Positions 1 to 7,556 are shown, counted from the stretch's first letter. The stretch: DNA of 11,093 nt from JBGPBY01 sp041481485 (GCA_041481485.1 JBGPBY010000233.1:1-11093); one strand, 5' to 3'. The notes: generated by a model not told the origin, from the letters alone. Made by a program: numbers and translations.

Positions 1-30
1 AATGGAGAGGCCTGCAATCTTCCGAATTGT

Positions 31-56
31 GGGCGGTCATAGACCGCCCCTACACT
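31..56 (+). repeat. Palindromic repeat core, copy A
   Basis: The arms GGGCGGTC (31-38) and GACCGCCC (42-49) pair perfectly around the loop ATA, followed by the tail CTACAC. The core differs from copies B and D only by compensating changes in the outer stem (GGGC/GCCC instead of GCGC/GCGC). Such paired changes suggest the stem itself is conserved. It lies outside any gene. Nothing else is recognisable in bases 1-30, which may be the inner part of a larger element cut by the window edge. Confidence 0.85.
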
Positions 57-79
57 GGGGATCGCATTCATTCACACTT

Positions 80-94
80 TCTATGACCGAGCGC
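80..94 (-). repeat. Decayed half copy of the palindromic core, opposite orientation
   Basis: TCTATGACCGAGCGC matches the opposite-strand reading of the core (TCTATGACCGCGC) with one extra A. The other half of the palindrome is lost. It lies 21 bases before copy B and points the opposite way. This is the arrangement expected if B was once the right arm of an inverted pair like the intact element at 8423-8584. Confidence 0.5.
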
Positions 95-115
95 ATTTCG
101 TATCTGACACATCGT

Positions 116-140
116 GCGCGGTCATAGACCGCGCCTACAG
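116..140 (+). repeat. Palindromic repeat core, copy B, 3' of the DUF1254 gene
   Basis: GCGCGGTC (116-123), loop ATA, GACCGCGC (127-134) and tail CTACAG. The 25 bases are identical to copy D at 8534-8558. It sits 5 bases past the TGA stop (146-148) of the minus-strand gene, so its RNA would fold a strong 8-bp GC-rich hairpin at the end of that transcript. There is no T-run, so it is not a classical intrinsic terminator, though it could block 3' decay. Confidence 0.85.
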
Positions 141-145
141 TGGAA

Positions 146-1543
146 TCAAATTCTCTCAACGTCGGGAAGTTTCCAGGCCTTGTCAAACAGCGGTTTCTGG
201 GGGCCGTAGAATCGGAACAAGACTTCGAACTCTCCATCGGGATTCGTAGGAATCCAATTGGATGTCTTGCCGGAAGGAGCTTCCGGACTGAAATAGACAT
301 CGATCGATCTGTCTGCATTCTTCTGAAGTTCCGGATTCTGTGAGGACTGGCTCGATCGCTTCATGTTGCGGATCAGCGTGTGCGTTGCGCGGTCGTAAAG
401 TGTCACCGACCAGTATTGCGTTACAGGAACGTCCGGAGGCACACGGAGGTGATACACACGGCTTCCCATAAATTCGTTTCCGTCTCTGTCCTGGATTGCC
501 ATCAGGTAAAACTGGCTGGCACCCAGATGTTTTGCACTAAAGAAACCGAATGAAAAACAAAGTCCTCTTGCATCTACGGGGTATGAGCCAGCATCGGCAA
601 AGTTTGTCGACATGCCGTCGATCAGTTCCTTCGATGCCGGCAGTGCCCATCGCGAGTTCTCAAAGTAGGGTTGCAGAAACGCGCTTTCGTAATGCAGATC
701 GAGAAGATCGCGGGCCTCGGCGATGGCGTCCCTGAGGGCTTTTTGTGTCTTTGCATCCGTAATGAATTTTCTGCCCTTTTCAATCCCGGTTGTCTTGAGA
801 ATGTCGATCATTGCCTTGTCGCGCTCCAGCCATGGCTCGTATTGCACCATTCGATCCAGGTACTGGAAGAAACGCACGTCAAAAGGAATCGTGGCATCGA
901 ACACCACATCAATGGCGTCTACAAATTTCGTGGCCGGTGGATTGACGGCTTTTGAAAACGGATAAAGTTTGATGCGATGGCCATAAGCGACAGCTTTTGC
1001 GACGTCGGCATCGCTGCCGCCAGACAGAATCGACCGCAACAGCGCAAAACCCTGATAGTTGCCAGAAGGCATCGCGATGTAGCCATTTGGCGTCGGGTCT
1101 TTGTAGCCGGGGGGGAGGATCAAGAATTTGCCGCCCTTTCCCTTGTCAACGCCTGCAGGTCCGACATCCTCGATCGCGGTTTGCCAGCAGTCCATGACAC
1201 TGCCGTTAATCGATCCTTCATCGGCAGGTGGAATTTCGAGCACGATTGGACCGGCTTCCTTCGTGTTGAAAAACGGCATCAGATAGATCACATCCGGATT
1301 TGGCGTCAGAGTTTGGTTCTTCCAATCCGGGAGGCGTGACCAGTAAACAATCTGGTTGAAAGCCCCGTGAACCTCACTCACCATCGCCTGATACATAAGG
1401 GCGAAATTGACTGCAGGCATGCCCCAGATGACCGCCTCGACCGCTCGGCGCTGGATATTTCTCGCGATTAATTGTTCCGGATAAAACTGTTTGCTCTGTG
1501 AAGCGATCATGCTGAAGCGATTATTCAATATTCGATCCGCCAC
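146..1543 (-). CDS. DUF1254/DUF1214 domain-containing protein
   Basis: The reading frame gives about 465 residues from a GTG at 1543. An N-terminal DUF1254 domain is shown by the family-typical run TPNPDVIYLMPFF (about residues 80-92) and later PPADEGSINGSVMDCWQ, then VGPAGVDKGKGGKFLILPPGY. A C-terminal DUF1214 domain carries GSRVYHLRVPPDVPVTQYWSV and a terminal YFSPEAPSGKTSNWIPT stretch. Both domains are a single known architecture, often annotated as a conserved hypothetical or putative exported protein; the biochemical role is unknown. No signal peptide is visible here, unlike many relatives. The start is uncertain. The frame extends to a TTG at 1582. The GTG at 1543 has AAAGGAG 11 bases upstream. 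An ATG at 1510 has no ribosome site. It is divergent from the propeller gene and monocistronic in this view. Family assignment is firm; function is not. Confidence 0.9.
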   Translation of the reverse strand: MADRILNNRFSMIASQSKQFYPEQLIARNIQRRAVEAVIWGMPAVNFALMYQAMVSEVHGAFNQIVYWSRLPDWKNQTLTPNPDVIYLMPFFNTKEAGPIVLEIPPADEGSINGSVMDCWQTAIEDVGPAGVDKGKGGKFLILPPGYKDPTPNGYIAMPSGNYQGFALLRSILSGGSDADVAKAVAYGHRIKLYPFSKAVNPPATKFVDAIDVVFDATIPFDVRFFQYLDRMVQYEPWLERDKAMIDILKTTGIEKGRKFITDAKTQKALRDAIAEARDLLDLHYESAFLQPYFENSRWALPASKELIDGMSTNFADAGSYPVDARGLCFSFGFFSAKHLGASQFYLMAIQDRDGNEFMGSRVYHLRVPPDVPVTQYWSVTLYDRATHTLIRNMKRSSQSSQNPELQKNADRSIDVYFSPEAPSGKTSNWIPTNPDGEFEVLFRFYGPQKPLFDKAWKLPDVERI

Positions 1544-1607
1544 TGGCTTTCCGGCTCCTTTATCGGACTGATAGCGAAACAATCGCTACAGAATCATTTC
1601 ACCCGGA

Positions 1608-1627
1608 CCGCAGGAATCAAACTGCGG
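1608..1627. promoter_or_regulatory. Inverted repeat in the divergent spacer
   Basis: CCGCAG (1608-1613) and CTGCGG (1622-1627) are perfectly complementary around 8 bases. It lies upstream of the minus-strand DUF1254 gene and could be an operator or a leader hairpin of that gene. Short enough to be chance. Confidence 0.3.
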
Positions 1628-1654
1628 GAACATGCAGGTTCGACGTCACTTCGG

Positions 1655-1674
1655 TGTGGCAACCTCGTGCCACA
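1655..1674. promoter_or_regulatory. Candidate operator, TGTGGCA-N6-TGCCACA
   Basis: TGTGGCA (1655-1661) and TGCCACA (1668-1674) form a perfect 7+7 inverted repeat with a 6-base spacer (ACCTCG). It lies about midway between the divergent DUF1254 and propeller genes, where a dimeric regulator could act on both. The half-sites differ from the CRP/FNR pattern because TGTG and CACA are 12 bases apart rather than 8. It also resembles a sigma-54 element, but the GG-to-GC distance is 11 instead of 12. The regulator is unknown. Confidence 0.45.
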
Positions 1675-1727
1675 TGTTCAAAAGTTCAAGCTACAGTACA
1701 GTGTCGTCCGCAAATACGGACATACCC

Positions 1728-1781
1728 TGATGGGATCGTTCGAGCCCCCTTATTAATGTGGTCTTAGAAAGGGGTGCCCGG
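1728..1781 (+). promoter_or_regulatory. Possible promoter and ribosome site of the propeller gene
   Basis: A TATTAA (1751-1756) resembles a -10 box, with a weak CTGATG-like -35 about 17 bases before it. If used, transcription would start near 1763 and leave a short leader containing GAAAGGGG, 7 bases before the ATG at 1782. The ribosome site is convincing; the promoter is a weak match. A small hairpin, GTCCG(N6)CGGAC, lies at 1706-1721. Confidence 0.3.
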
Positions 1782-3770
1782 ATGTTGTTGCTGCAAAACC
1801 GATTCTCATTGCTGATGTTTCTCTTTCTCTTTGCAGGCTGCTTCAGCCTGGCTTTCGGTGCCCAGTGGGAAACAGTTGGGCCCTATGGGGGCAATGCCTA
1901 TCGGGTCGTGATCGATCCGGCAAATCCGCAGCACTTATATGCGGCGACACAAAACGGCCAGATCTACCACACATCCGACGCCGGCGAAAACTGGAACCCG
2001 CTCCCATTCGAATTGAACTTCGCGGTATCGCTAAGTTCCATCGTTGTGAATCCGAAACGAAGTACTGAACTGTATGTTGGAGTTTCTCAGAATTTCATAC
2101 ACACCGATGCTTTTGGAGACATTTCCGGTTATGCCGGTGTGTACAAGAGTGAGGACAGTGGATTCCACTGGACGCGGCTCGAATCCACCAAGGGGTGGTC
2201 GGTACTTTCGATTGCGGTTCATCCCGTGAAAACAAACATCGTACTTGCGGGAACGGACAACGGGGTATTTCGCAGTGACGATGATGGAGCAACGTGGCAA
2301 CGGATATCCCCGGCGATGCATCCGCAAATCAAGTCGATCGTTTCGCTTGCAATGGATCCCGTCAACACACAAATCTTTTTTGCCGGGACAACACATCTGC
2401 CGTGGAAAACCACCGATGGCGGAAAAACATGGGTACCGGTTCACGAGGGCATCGCGGATGATTCGGACGTATTTTCCATTTCTGTGAACTCCTCGAGTTC
2501 TCAGACAGTCTTGCTCGGCGCTTGCAGCGGCATTTACCGCTCGGATAGCGGTGGCCTGCGTTGGAGCGGTATGCCCAGCATTCCTCCGGACAGCCGGAGA
2601 ACGCACCAACTTCTTCAGGATCCCGTGAACACGAATACTTACTATGCCGCAACTGCTCATGGCCTGTGGAAGTCCATTGACGGCGGGCGAAACTGGAAGC
2701 AGAGCAACCCGTACCCGTACATCGTCAACTATGCCGCGATCGACCCGACGAACCCCAAAACGGTCTATCTCGCAACGGATCGGAGCGGACTGTTGAAAAG
2801 CGATGATGGCGGAGTGACCTTTGCGGCGATCAACCAGGGTTTCGTGAACCGGAATATCAGCCGTTTGATCAGTGAAGATCCGATTTATGTCACCAGCACT
2901 TATGAAGGAGACTTCGGGGGAATATTCACGACAATTGACCAGGGCAAGTCCTGGATCCTGAATGCAAACCAGAAATCCCTCCTCGGCAAAAACGTTATTA
3001 CCCTGGCAGTTGCTCCGGAGAACTCGACCATCCTTATTGCGGGAACCTACGATGGGCTGCTCCGCTCTGCGGACAGTGGAAAAACCTGGCAGTCCCCAGG
3101 GGCAGTCAAAGGGGCCAATACCCTGGCGGGAAAGGTTAATGACGTCTTCTTCTCCCATTTGAATCCGGGAACTGTCTACGCCGCTACCAATCAGGGCCTG
3201 TATATAAGCAGTGATAGCGGGCTTTCGTGGGAAAAGAATCCGACCGACGAACTGAGCACCGCAATCCTCAAATTCGCGATGTCTTCTGCGGACAACCGCA
3301 TGATGATGCTCAGCACCGCAAAGGGAGTGATGCTCTCTACCGACTCGGGCAACACATGGAATGCACTGCAAGTCGGCGATGACACACTGGTCTACGACTT
3401 TGCATTTTCGGGTTCGCCGCAATCCCGAATCTTCATTGCCAGTTCGCGTGGTCTGATGTTTTCGGGGGATGAAGGAAGGACCTGGGAAGTCGTCAAGGGC
3501 GGACTGACGCCTTATCGACTGGATCAGATTGTGATTTCAAAAGGCAGTCCGAGTGAAATGTATGTTCTGTCGCGCTACAACAATTCCATTTGGATGTCAG
3601 CAGATGACGGAACGGTTTGGACCAAGCTGGACAGTGTCGGACTCGAAGGAACGTCAGTGGTATATATCTACATTTCCGGACGTCAGGCCTTCGCCGTTAC
3701 GGATAAGCGAGGAGTTTTCCGGTTAATCGGCGGCGTTCTTCAGGCGAATACCGGGCAAGAGAAGCCATGA
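1782..3770 (+). CDS. Exported BNR/Asp-box repeat beta-propeller protein
   Basis: 662 residues. The ATG at 1782 is chosen over a GTG at 1758 because GAAAGGGG sits 7 bases before it and the signal peptide then starts at the N-terminus. Residues 1-21 form a hydrophobic export signal. FAGC around residues 16-19 is a near lipobox, and AFGA lower down is a possible signal peptidase I site, so it is either a lipoprotein or secreted. The rest is about 14 repeats of 45-50 residues. Thirteen have an Asp box (S-x-D-x-G-x-x-W): for example SDAGENW, SDDDGATW, TTDGGKTW, SIDGGRNW, SADSGKTW, STDSGNTW and SGDEGRTW. The last repeat lacks the box. Fourteen blades suggest two seven-bladed propellers, as in GH74 enzymes or HCF136/sortilin-like folds. 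No GH74 catalytic signature was identified, so an enzymatic role is not claimed. Likely an extracytoplasmic binding or scaffold protein. Confidence 0.9.
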   Translation: MLLLQNRFSLLMFLFLFAGCFSLAFGAQWETVGPYGGNAYRVVIDPANPQHLYAATQNGQIYHTSDAGENWNPLPFELNFAVSLSSIVVNPKRSTELYVGVSQNFIHTDAFGDISGYAGVYKSEDSGFHWTRLESTKGWSVLSIAVHPVKTNIVLAGTDNGVFRSDDDGATWQRISPAMHPQIKSIVSLAMDPVNTQIFFAGTTHLPWKTTDGGKTWVPVHEGIADDSDVFSISVNSSSSQTVLLGACSGIYRSDSGGLRWSGMPSIPPDSRRTHQLLQDPVNTNTYYAATAHGLWKSIDGGRNWKQSNPYPYIVNYAAIDPTNPKTVYLATDRSGLLKSDDGGVTFAAINQGFVNRNISRLISEDPIYVTSTYEGDFGGIFTTIDQGKSWILNANQKSLLGKNVITLAVAPENSTILIAGTYDGLLRSADSGKTWQSPGAVKGANTLAGKVNDVFFSHLNPGTVYAATNQGLYISSDSGLSWEKNPTDELSTAILKFAMSSADNRMMMLSTAKGVMLSTDSGNTWNALQVGDDTLVYDFAFSGSPQSRIFIASSRGLMFSGDEGRTWEVVKGGLTPYRLDQIVISKGSPSEMYVLSRYNNSIWMSADDGTVWTKLDSVGLEGTSVVYIYISGRQAFAVTDKRGVFRLIGGVLQANTGQEKP

Positions 3771-3777
3771 AGCATTG

Positions 3778-3833
3778 CCCTGTAACAAACCTGTAAAGAT
3801 TCACCAGTTCTGGCCTCTACAGGGTTTCCCTGT
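3778..3833 (+). terminator. Hairpins after the propeller gene (possible terminator or attenuator)
   Basis: CCCTGTA (3778-3784) pairs with TACAGGG (3818-3824). The same TACAGGG segment alternatively forms a tight hairpin with the next bases, ACAGGG-TTT-CCCTGT (3819-3833). The two structures are mutually exclusive, as in attenuators. No T-run follows, so intrinsic termination is weak at best. The rest of the gap to the next gene shows only a TTGACG (3865-3870) without a good -10. Confidence 0.35.
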
Positions 3834-3910
3834 GCATCAATACACACACTCCCCAATAGGAAAATTGACGAACCTGGTGGATCTTTCGGATGCACAAGAA
3901 TTTATCTGAT

Positions 3911-3917
3911 GAGGAGG
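3911..3917 (+). promoter_or_regulatory. Strong ribosome binding site that fixes the DUF937-OmpA start
   Basis: GAGGAGG lies 5 bases before ATG 3923. It argues against the earlier in-frame ATG at 3890, which has no such site and would add 11 residues of poor character. Confidence 0.85.
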
Positions 3918-3922
3918 TTACT

Positions 3923-5080
3923 ATGGACACGACAATCCCGATGCAGCCATCTGGCGGATTCGTAGAAGGCTTCAGAGGTTTGATCACACCTGACGTAGTG
4001 TCGAAGGCAAGTACTGCCTTTGGTGAATCCGAATCAGCAGTGACAAAGGGACTGAGCGCTGCTTTGCCCGCAGTATTCGGTGTTTTGGCGAGCAAAGCCA
4101 GTGACCGCTCCTTCATGTCGCGAATCGTTGACATGGTTAAAGACCCCGTCGCCGAAAGCAGTGCGGCCGGAAATGTGAGCCAAATCCTGAATACCGGAGA
4201 GACGGCGGGGACCAGCATGAGTCTCGGCAGCAGGTTCATGTCCGCGTTGTTTGGCGGAAATACGGAATCCGTCGGCCGCGCTCTCAGTAGTTATGCCGGC
4301 GTCCGGCCGTCTACCGGCGCATCAATGCTCGGTCTCGCCGCACCGATGGCACTCGGCTATCTCGGCAAAACAGTACGGAGTGAAGGTCTGGATGCCACCA
4401 GCCTGTCGACCATGCTGCTGGTGCAGAAGAACAGAATCCTGGGTTTGATTCCGAGATCCATCCTGAACATCGTCGGTATCGGACCGCAGATGACGGAAAC
4501 CACAACAATGCGGACGACCGAAGCCACAACTCGCAGTTCGTCCGGCTGGATGTGGTTACTGGCAGCCCTTCTGGGACTGCTGGCAATATGGGGACTGTAT
4601 TCGGCGTACGGCAATCGCGCTGCCGATTACGTTTCCAGGACGCTGCCAGGCGGAGTCCAGCTGCAGTACCTCAGAACTGGCGTTGAAGGGAGGCTTCTCA
4701 ATTTCATTGAGGATCCGGCCATGACTGTCGACAAGGATGCATGGTTCGATTTCGATCGGCTGCTGTTTCAAACCGAATCGGCCACGATCAAACCGGAATC
4801 GCAGGCTCAGCTGAGCAACATCGCCTCGATCATGAAGGCATATCCCAACGTCCATATTAAAGTCGGCGGCTACACCGATAGTTCGGGTGATCCTCAGGCC
4901 AACATGACGTTGTCCCGGGACCGCGCCGATTCAGTGGTCCGGGAATTGACCAGCCTGGGCGTTTCTCCGGATCGGCTTTCCGCCGAAGGTTACGGGATGG
5001 AACATCCGATTGCGGACAATTCGACGGTAGCAGGTCGATCGCAAAACCGGCGTGTGGCCATCCGTGTTGTCGAGAAATAG
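3923..5080 (+). CDS. DUF937 domain / OmpA-like peptidoglycan-binding membrane protein
   Basis: 385 residues. Residues about 15-180 match the DUF937 type: an Ala/Gly/Ser-rich helical segment with repeated short helices (SRIVDMVKD, SRFMSALFGG, GASMLGLAAPMALGYLGK). A single membrane helix spans about 209-226 (WMWLLAALLGLLAIWGLY), preceded by a Thr/Ser-rich linker. The C-terminal OmpA domain starts at about 268 (WFDFDRLLFQTESATI) and carries GGYTDSSGD and LSRDRADSVV. These include the Asp and Arg that bind diaminopimelate in peptidoglycan in this family, then GYGMEHPIADN and QNRRVAI. Inferred topology: DUF937 part in the cytoplasm, OmpA part in the periplasm gripping the wall. DUF937 has no known activity. 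There is no cleavable signal; the internal helix does the targeting. It is 152 bases after the propeller gene and 90 before the next, same strand, so co-transcription is possible. Confidence 0.9.
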   Translation: MDTTIPMQPSGGFVEGFRGLITPDVVSKASTAFGESESAVTKGLSAALPAVFGVLASKASDRSFMSRIVDMVKDPVAESSAAGNVSQILNTGETAGTSMSLGSRFMSALFGGNTESVGRALSSYAGVRPSTGASMLGLAAPMALGYLGKTVRSEGLDATSLSTMLLVQKNRILGLIPRSILNIVGIGPQMTETTTMRTTEATTRSSSGWMWLLAALLGLLAIWGLYSAYGNRAADYVSRTLPGGVQLQYLRTGVEGRLLNFIEDPAMTVDKDAWFDFDRLLFQTESATIKPESQAQLSNIASIMKAYPNVHIKVGGYTDSSGDPQANMTLSRDRADSVVRELTSLGVSPDRLSAEGYGMEHPIADNSTVAGRSQNRRVAIRVVEK

Positions 5081-5110
5081 GGTTGAGTCGGCATTTGTTC
5101 GAGTTTGAAT

Positions 5111-5129
5111 TGCCGGGATGATTCCGGCA
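5111..5129 (+). terminator. Short GC hairpin after the OmpA-domain gene
   Basis: TGCCGG (5111-5116) pairs with CCGGCA (5124-5129) and the stem extends inward by two pairs, one of them G-T. There is no T-run. It could stabilise the upstream message end or lie in the leader of the next gene; termination is not supported. Confidence 0.3.
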
Positions 5130-5170
5130 CTGGACGGCAGGACGCGACGAGAAGTTCCGGAGGCTTTTTG

Positions 5171-6736
5171 ATGGAGACCACACATGTTCGCAACTCGGCA
5201 AGGACGCGTCCTGCATTCGGGAAAAATCCGATCTTGCCGCTTCACCACAATTTGAGGATGACCGGCAGTATCTCGTTCAGCCACAATCCTTTTGCTGCCG
5301 CAGCTGCCGGTCAACCCGGAACAACCAAAGACAACTGCTTGTCCAGCAATGACGTCCGGACGGTGCCGGCAATTTTTACGGCAAACCCGATCATTAAAAA
5401 GGCCGGCGGCGGCACGGTGGTTTTTGCAGCCGGCCTCGATGGAATCCGTAAGATCAACTGCACCGGAGACAGCTTTGAGGTCGTTACTTTCCTTGCGTAC
5501 CCAGGATTGGATGTTCCACCGGCGGATTCGGAGACAGTACGGAAAAGGACCGGCAAATCCTTGTTGGTTCCTCCGCTATTTCTCCGAAGCGGAAAACTGA
5601 GATCGAGCGTTCATCACCTGGTGGACAAGGACGGATTCCACTTCGCAGCATTCGGCGGTCTCAAGGTCGTCAAAACGACCGACCACAATGTTCCCGAAAA
5701 CCCACTTCAAGTTGTCAGAATCAAGGACTTCAGCGAAGACCTTCCAACCGGATTCCGGAACCTTCCAATTATCGAAATGCGAATGACGCATGACGGAAAC
5801 ATCGCAATCCTGTCGTACGGGATTCTATTTCTTTGCGATCGTGACCTGAAACTGAAGAATTATCTGACGTTTCCGGGAGAAATCATTTGCAACAGTTTGT
5901 GCATCGACGAACAGGCAATCTACGTCGTTACTTCCAGACGCATTTTGAAAATCGCGTGGACGGGAAAGGATCTTTCTTATCAGGAAGACGATGGAGGTTG
6001 GGAAACGGAATTCAACCTGTTATCGCCGCGTTCGTTCCTGCGCTCGGGCACGCACTCCGCCGTACACTGCCACGGAGGTACACCCGTGCTCATGGGCTCT
6101 GGGGAAGATCCCGACAAGCTGATTCTTGTTTCCAAAAAGGATGAACTCGGAACAAAACTTTTCGCTTTTTGGCGCGATCAAATCCCCAAAGGTTACAGCT
6201 CCGGAGGCCGGCGCAACCGCTCCCGGATTGCGGACCAATTTCGAATTGATTTCTCCAGGAGCGCCGTAGAGCCCATCTCGGCGGTCCATGGCTATGGCAT
6301 GGTCCTCATCAACAGCGTCCGCCCGCAGACAGCGGCTGACTTTCCGGAGCGGCACATGTTATTTGGCTCGGCACGGTCAGCAACGCCGAATGCGATGAAA
6401 TTCAGCTGGAATCTGAAATCAAAATCGTTTGAAAGAGACTGGCTCAACAGTCAGATCGACAGTACGAACCACACGTTTCCGGTAGTCTCGGAACGGGAAG
6501 GATTGATTTATCTTGGCCACAAGGCAAAGAGCGGCTATCAGTTTGTCGCCATGGATTGGAACTCCGGCGCAATCCGGGAGCGCTGGGCCTTGCCCGACGG
6601 GGGGCGGCCATGGAACACCTATGGCGGAGCGACTATGCTTCTCGATGACGGGGATTTTCTCATTGGAGGATATCTGACGTTGAATCGAATACGTATCGGA
6701 GCCGGAAAATGCCCCAGGCCGGAATCATTGGATTAA
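5171..6736 (+). CDS. Hypothetical protein, probable beta-propeller-like fold
   Basis: 521 residues. The ATG at 5171 is preferred to the upstream ATG at 5105 because CGGAGG ends 7 bases before it. I do not recognise the family. There is no signal peptide or membrane helix. The first 60 residues are low in hydrophobics and look disordered, ending in an alanine run (FAAAAAG). From about residue 75 there are repeated strand-rich units of the form G-G-x-V-V-F-A-A-G-L-D-G-I: VVFAAGLDGIRKI, FAAFGGLKVVKT, NIAILSYGILFLCD, AIYVVTSRRILKIAW, LIYLGHKAKSGYQFVAMDW and FLIGGYLTLNRIRIG. This spacing is typical of WD40/PQQ/NHL-like propellers, where each blade ends in a readout strand; here the assignment is by pattern only. 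The C-terminal unit AMDWNSGAIRERW resembles the tail of quinoprotein-type repeats. A role as a cytoplasmic sensor or scaffold is only a guess. It is 157 bases before the response regulator. Confidence 0.8.
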   Translation: METTHVRNSARTRPAFGKNPILPLHHNLRMTGSISFSHNPFAAAAAGQPGTTKDNCLSSNDVRTVPAIFTANPIIKKAGGGTVVFAAGLDGIRKINCTGDSFEVVTFLAYPGLDVPPADSETVRKRTGKSLLVPPLFLRSGKLRSSVHHLVDKDGFHFAAFGGLKVVKTTDHNVPENPLQVVRIKDFSEDLPTGFRNLPIIEMRMTHDGNIAILSYGILFLCDRDLKLKNYLTFPGEIICNSLCIDEQAIYVVTSRRILKIAWTGKDLSYQEDDGGWETEFNLLSPRSFLRSGTHSAVHCHGGTPVLMGSGEDPDKLILVSKKDELGTKLFAFWRDQIPKGYSSGGRRNRSRIADQFRIDFSRSAVEPISAVHGYGMVLINSVRPQTAADFPERHMLFGSARSATPNAMKFSWNLKSKSFERDWLNSQIDSTNHTFPVVSEREGLIYLGHKAKSGYQFVAMDWNSGAIRERWALPDGGRPWNTYGGATMLLDDGDFLIGGYLTLNRIRIGAGKCPRPESLD

Positions 6737-6754
6737 CCGCAGTTGCAGGCCATA

Positions 6755-6771
6755 ATTGGTCGTTCACCAAT
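6755..6771. promoter_or_regulatory. Hairpin 1 upstream of the response regulator
   Basis: ATTGGT (6755-6760) and ACCAAT (6766-6771) are perfect complements around the 5-base loop CGTTC. It begins 18 bases after the upstream stop, so it may be part of a terminator region with hairpin 2 or an operator for the regulator gene. Confidence 0.35.
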
Positions 6772-6787
6772 CAAAGCCTTTAATCAA

Positions 6788-6807
6788 TTTCAGCTGGCAA
6801 GCTGAAA
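6788..6807. terminator. Hairpin 2, 8-bp perfect stem with 4-base loop
   Basis: TTTCAGCT (6788-6795) and AGCTGAAA (6800-6807) pair perfectly around GGCA. The base composition (A on one side, T on the other) resembles an intrinsic terminator, but the downstream side on the plus strand reads AAAGTTTCAGG with no real T-run. It separates the hypothetical gene from the signalling genes. It is equally plausible as an operator for the regulator, which could bind its own promoter. Confidence 0.4.
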
Positions 6808-6893
6808 AAGTTTCAGGAATATTCGGATAACGCCAAAACACTTTAAGCGGCTCACGCCATTCTCGGTGGCGTCCGAACGCCGGGAGGGACCCT

Positions 6894-7556
6894 TTGGACC
6901 TCAAATCGAAATTTACACGGAGGGACAGCGGCAAACCTCCGGCAAACACCGACGAGACGGTGTTCATCGTTGATGACGATCCGAGCGTTCTTCGTGGCTT
7001 GGGACGGCTCCTCCGATCCCACGAGTTTCATGTCCGAACATTCGAGTCCGCAAGGCTCTTCCTCAAGGAGCATGACCCATTTGTTCCAGGTTGCCTGATC
7101 CTGGATGTTGCCATGCCGGACCTGTCGGGTCTGGAGTTGCAGGAAGCACTTGCGAAGTGCACCGTTCGCCGAATGATCATTTTCCTGAGCGGTCATGGAG
7201 ATATTCCGGTTGCCACACGCGCCATGCGGGCTGGAGCAGTTGATTTCCTTACCAAGCCCGTCAATGGCAAGGATCTCCTGGGCGCTGTCCACGAGGCTAT
7301 GGAACGGGACCGGCTGGCTCGAATTGTCTCGGCTGCAAACCTGACAAATCAGAAACGATTCGCAACGCTGACGCCCAGGGAACGCGAAGTGATGGAACAA
7401 GTGGTGGACGGGCGGCTGAATAAAGAAATTGCGTCGGAACTGGGAACCGTCGAGAAAACAGTAAAAGTTCACCGCGGACGCGTAATGAGCAAAATGGGCG
7501 CTCGCTCGCTGGCCGAACTCGTCCGCATCGCTCTCCGGTTGGGGATTGGCGGTTAA
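6894..7556 (+). CDS. FixJ/TodT-type response regulator (REC + LuxR-type HTH)
   Basis: 220 residues. The start is a TTG at 6894, chosen because GGGAGGG ends 5 bases before it and no ATG lies between it and the receiver domain. REC domain, residues 22-140: acidic pair D28-D29, phosphoacceptor D71 (LILDVAMPDLSG), S99 in FLSGHGD and K121 in FLTKPV, so all residues needed for phosphotransfer are present. LuxR_C_like domain, residues about 155-218: TLTPREREVMEQVVDG, NKEIASELGTVEKTVKVHRG and SKMGARSLAELVRIA, the HTH with its recognition helix at TVEKTVKVHRG. FixJ/TodT/StyR regulators normally pair with HisKA kinases and act as transcription activators. It is followed after 63 bases by the HisKA_3 kinase; the minus-strand HisKA kinase is close by. 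Targets are unknown; nearby hairpin operators and the sulfatase are candidates only by position. Confidence 0.93.
   Translation: MDLKSKFTRRDSGKPPANTDETVFIVDDDPSVLRGLGRLLRSHEFHVRTFESARLFLKEHDPFVPGCLILDVAMPDLSGLELQEALAKCTVRRMIIFLSGHGDIPVATRAMRAGAVDFLTKPVNGKDLLGAVHEAMERDRLARIVSAANLTNQKRFATLTPREREVMEQVVDGRLNKEIASELGTVEKTVKVHRGRVMSKMGARSLAELVRIALRLGIGG

Noticed and set aside
1658..1670. Sigma-54 promoter reading of TGGCAACCTCGTGC
   Set aside because: The GG-to-GC distance is 11 instead of the required 12 and the second half lacks TTGC; the dyad explains the bases better.
2031..3422. Long open frame on the minus strand (463 codons) opposite the propeller gene
   Set aside because: It is antisense to a clear repeat protein with signal peptide and Asp boxes. 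Its translation has no recognisable domain and is Cys/Arg-rich, as expected of a shadow frame.
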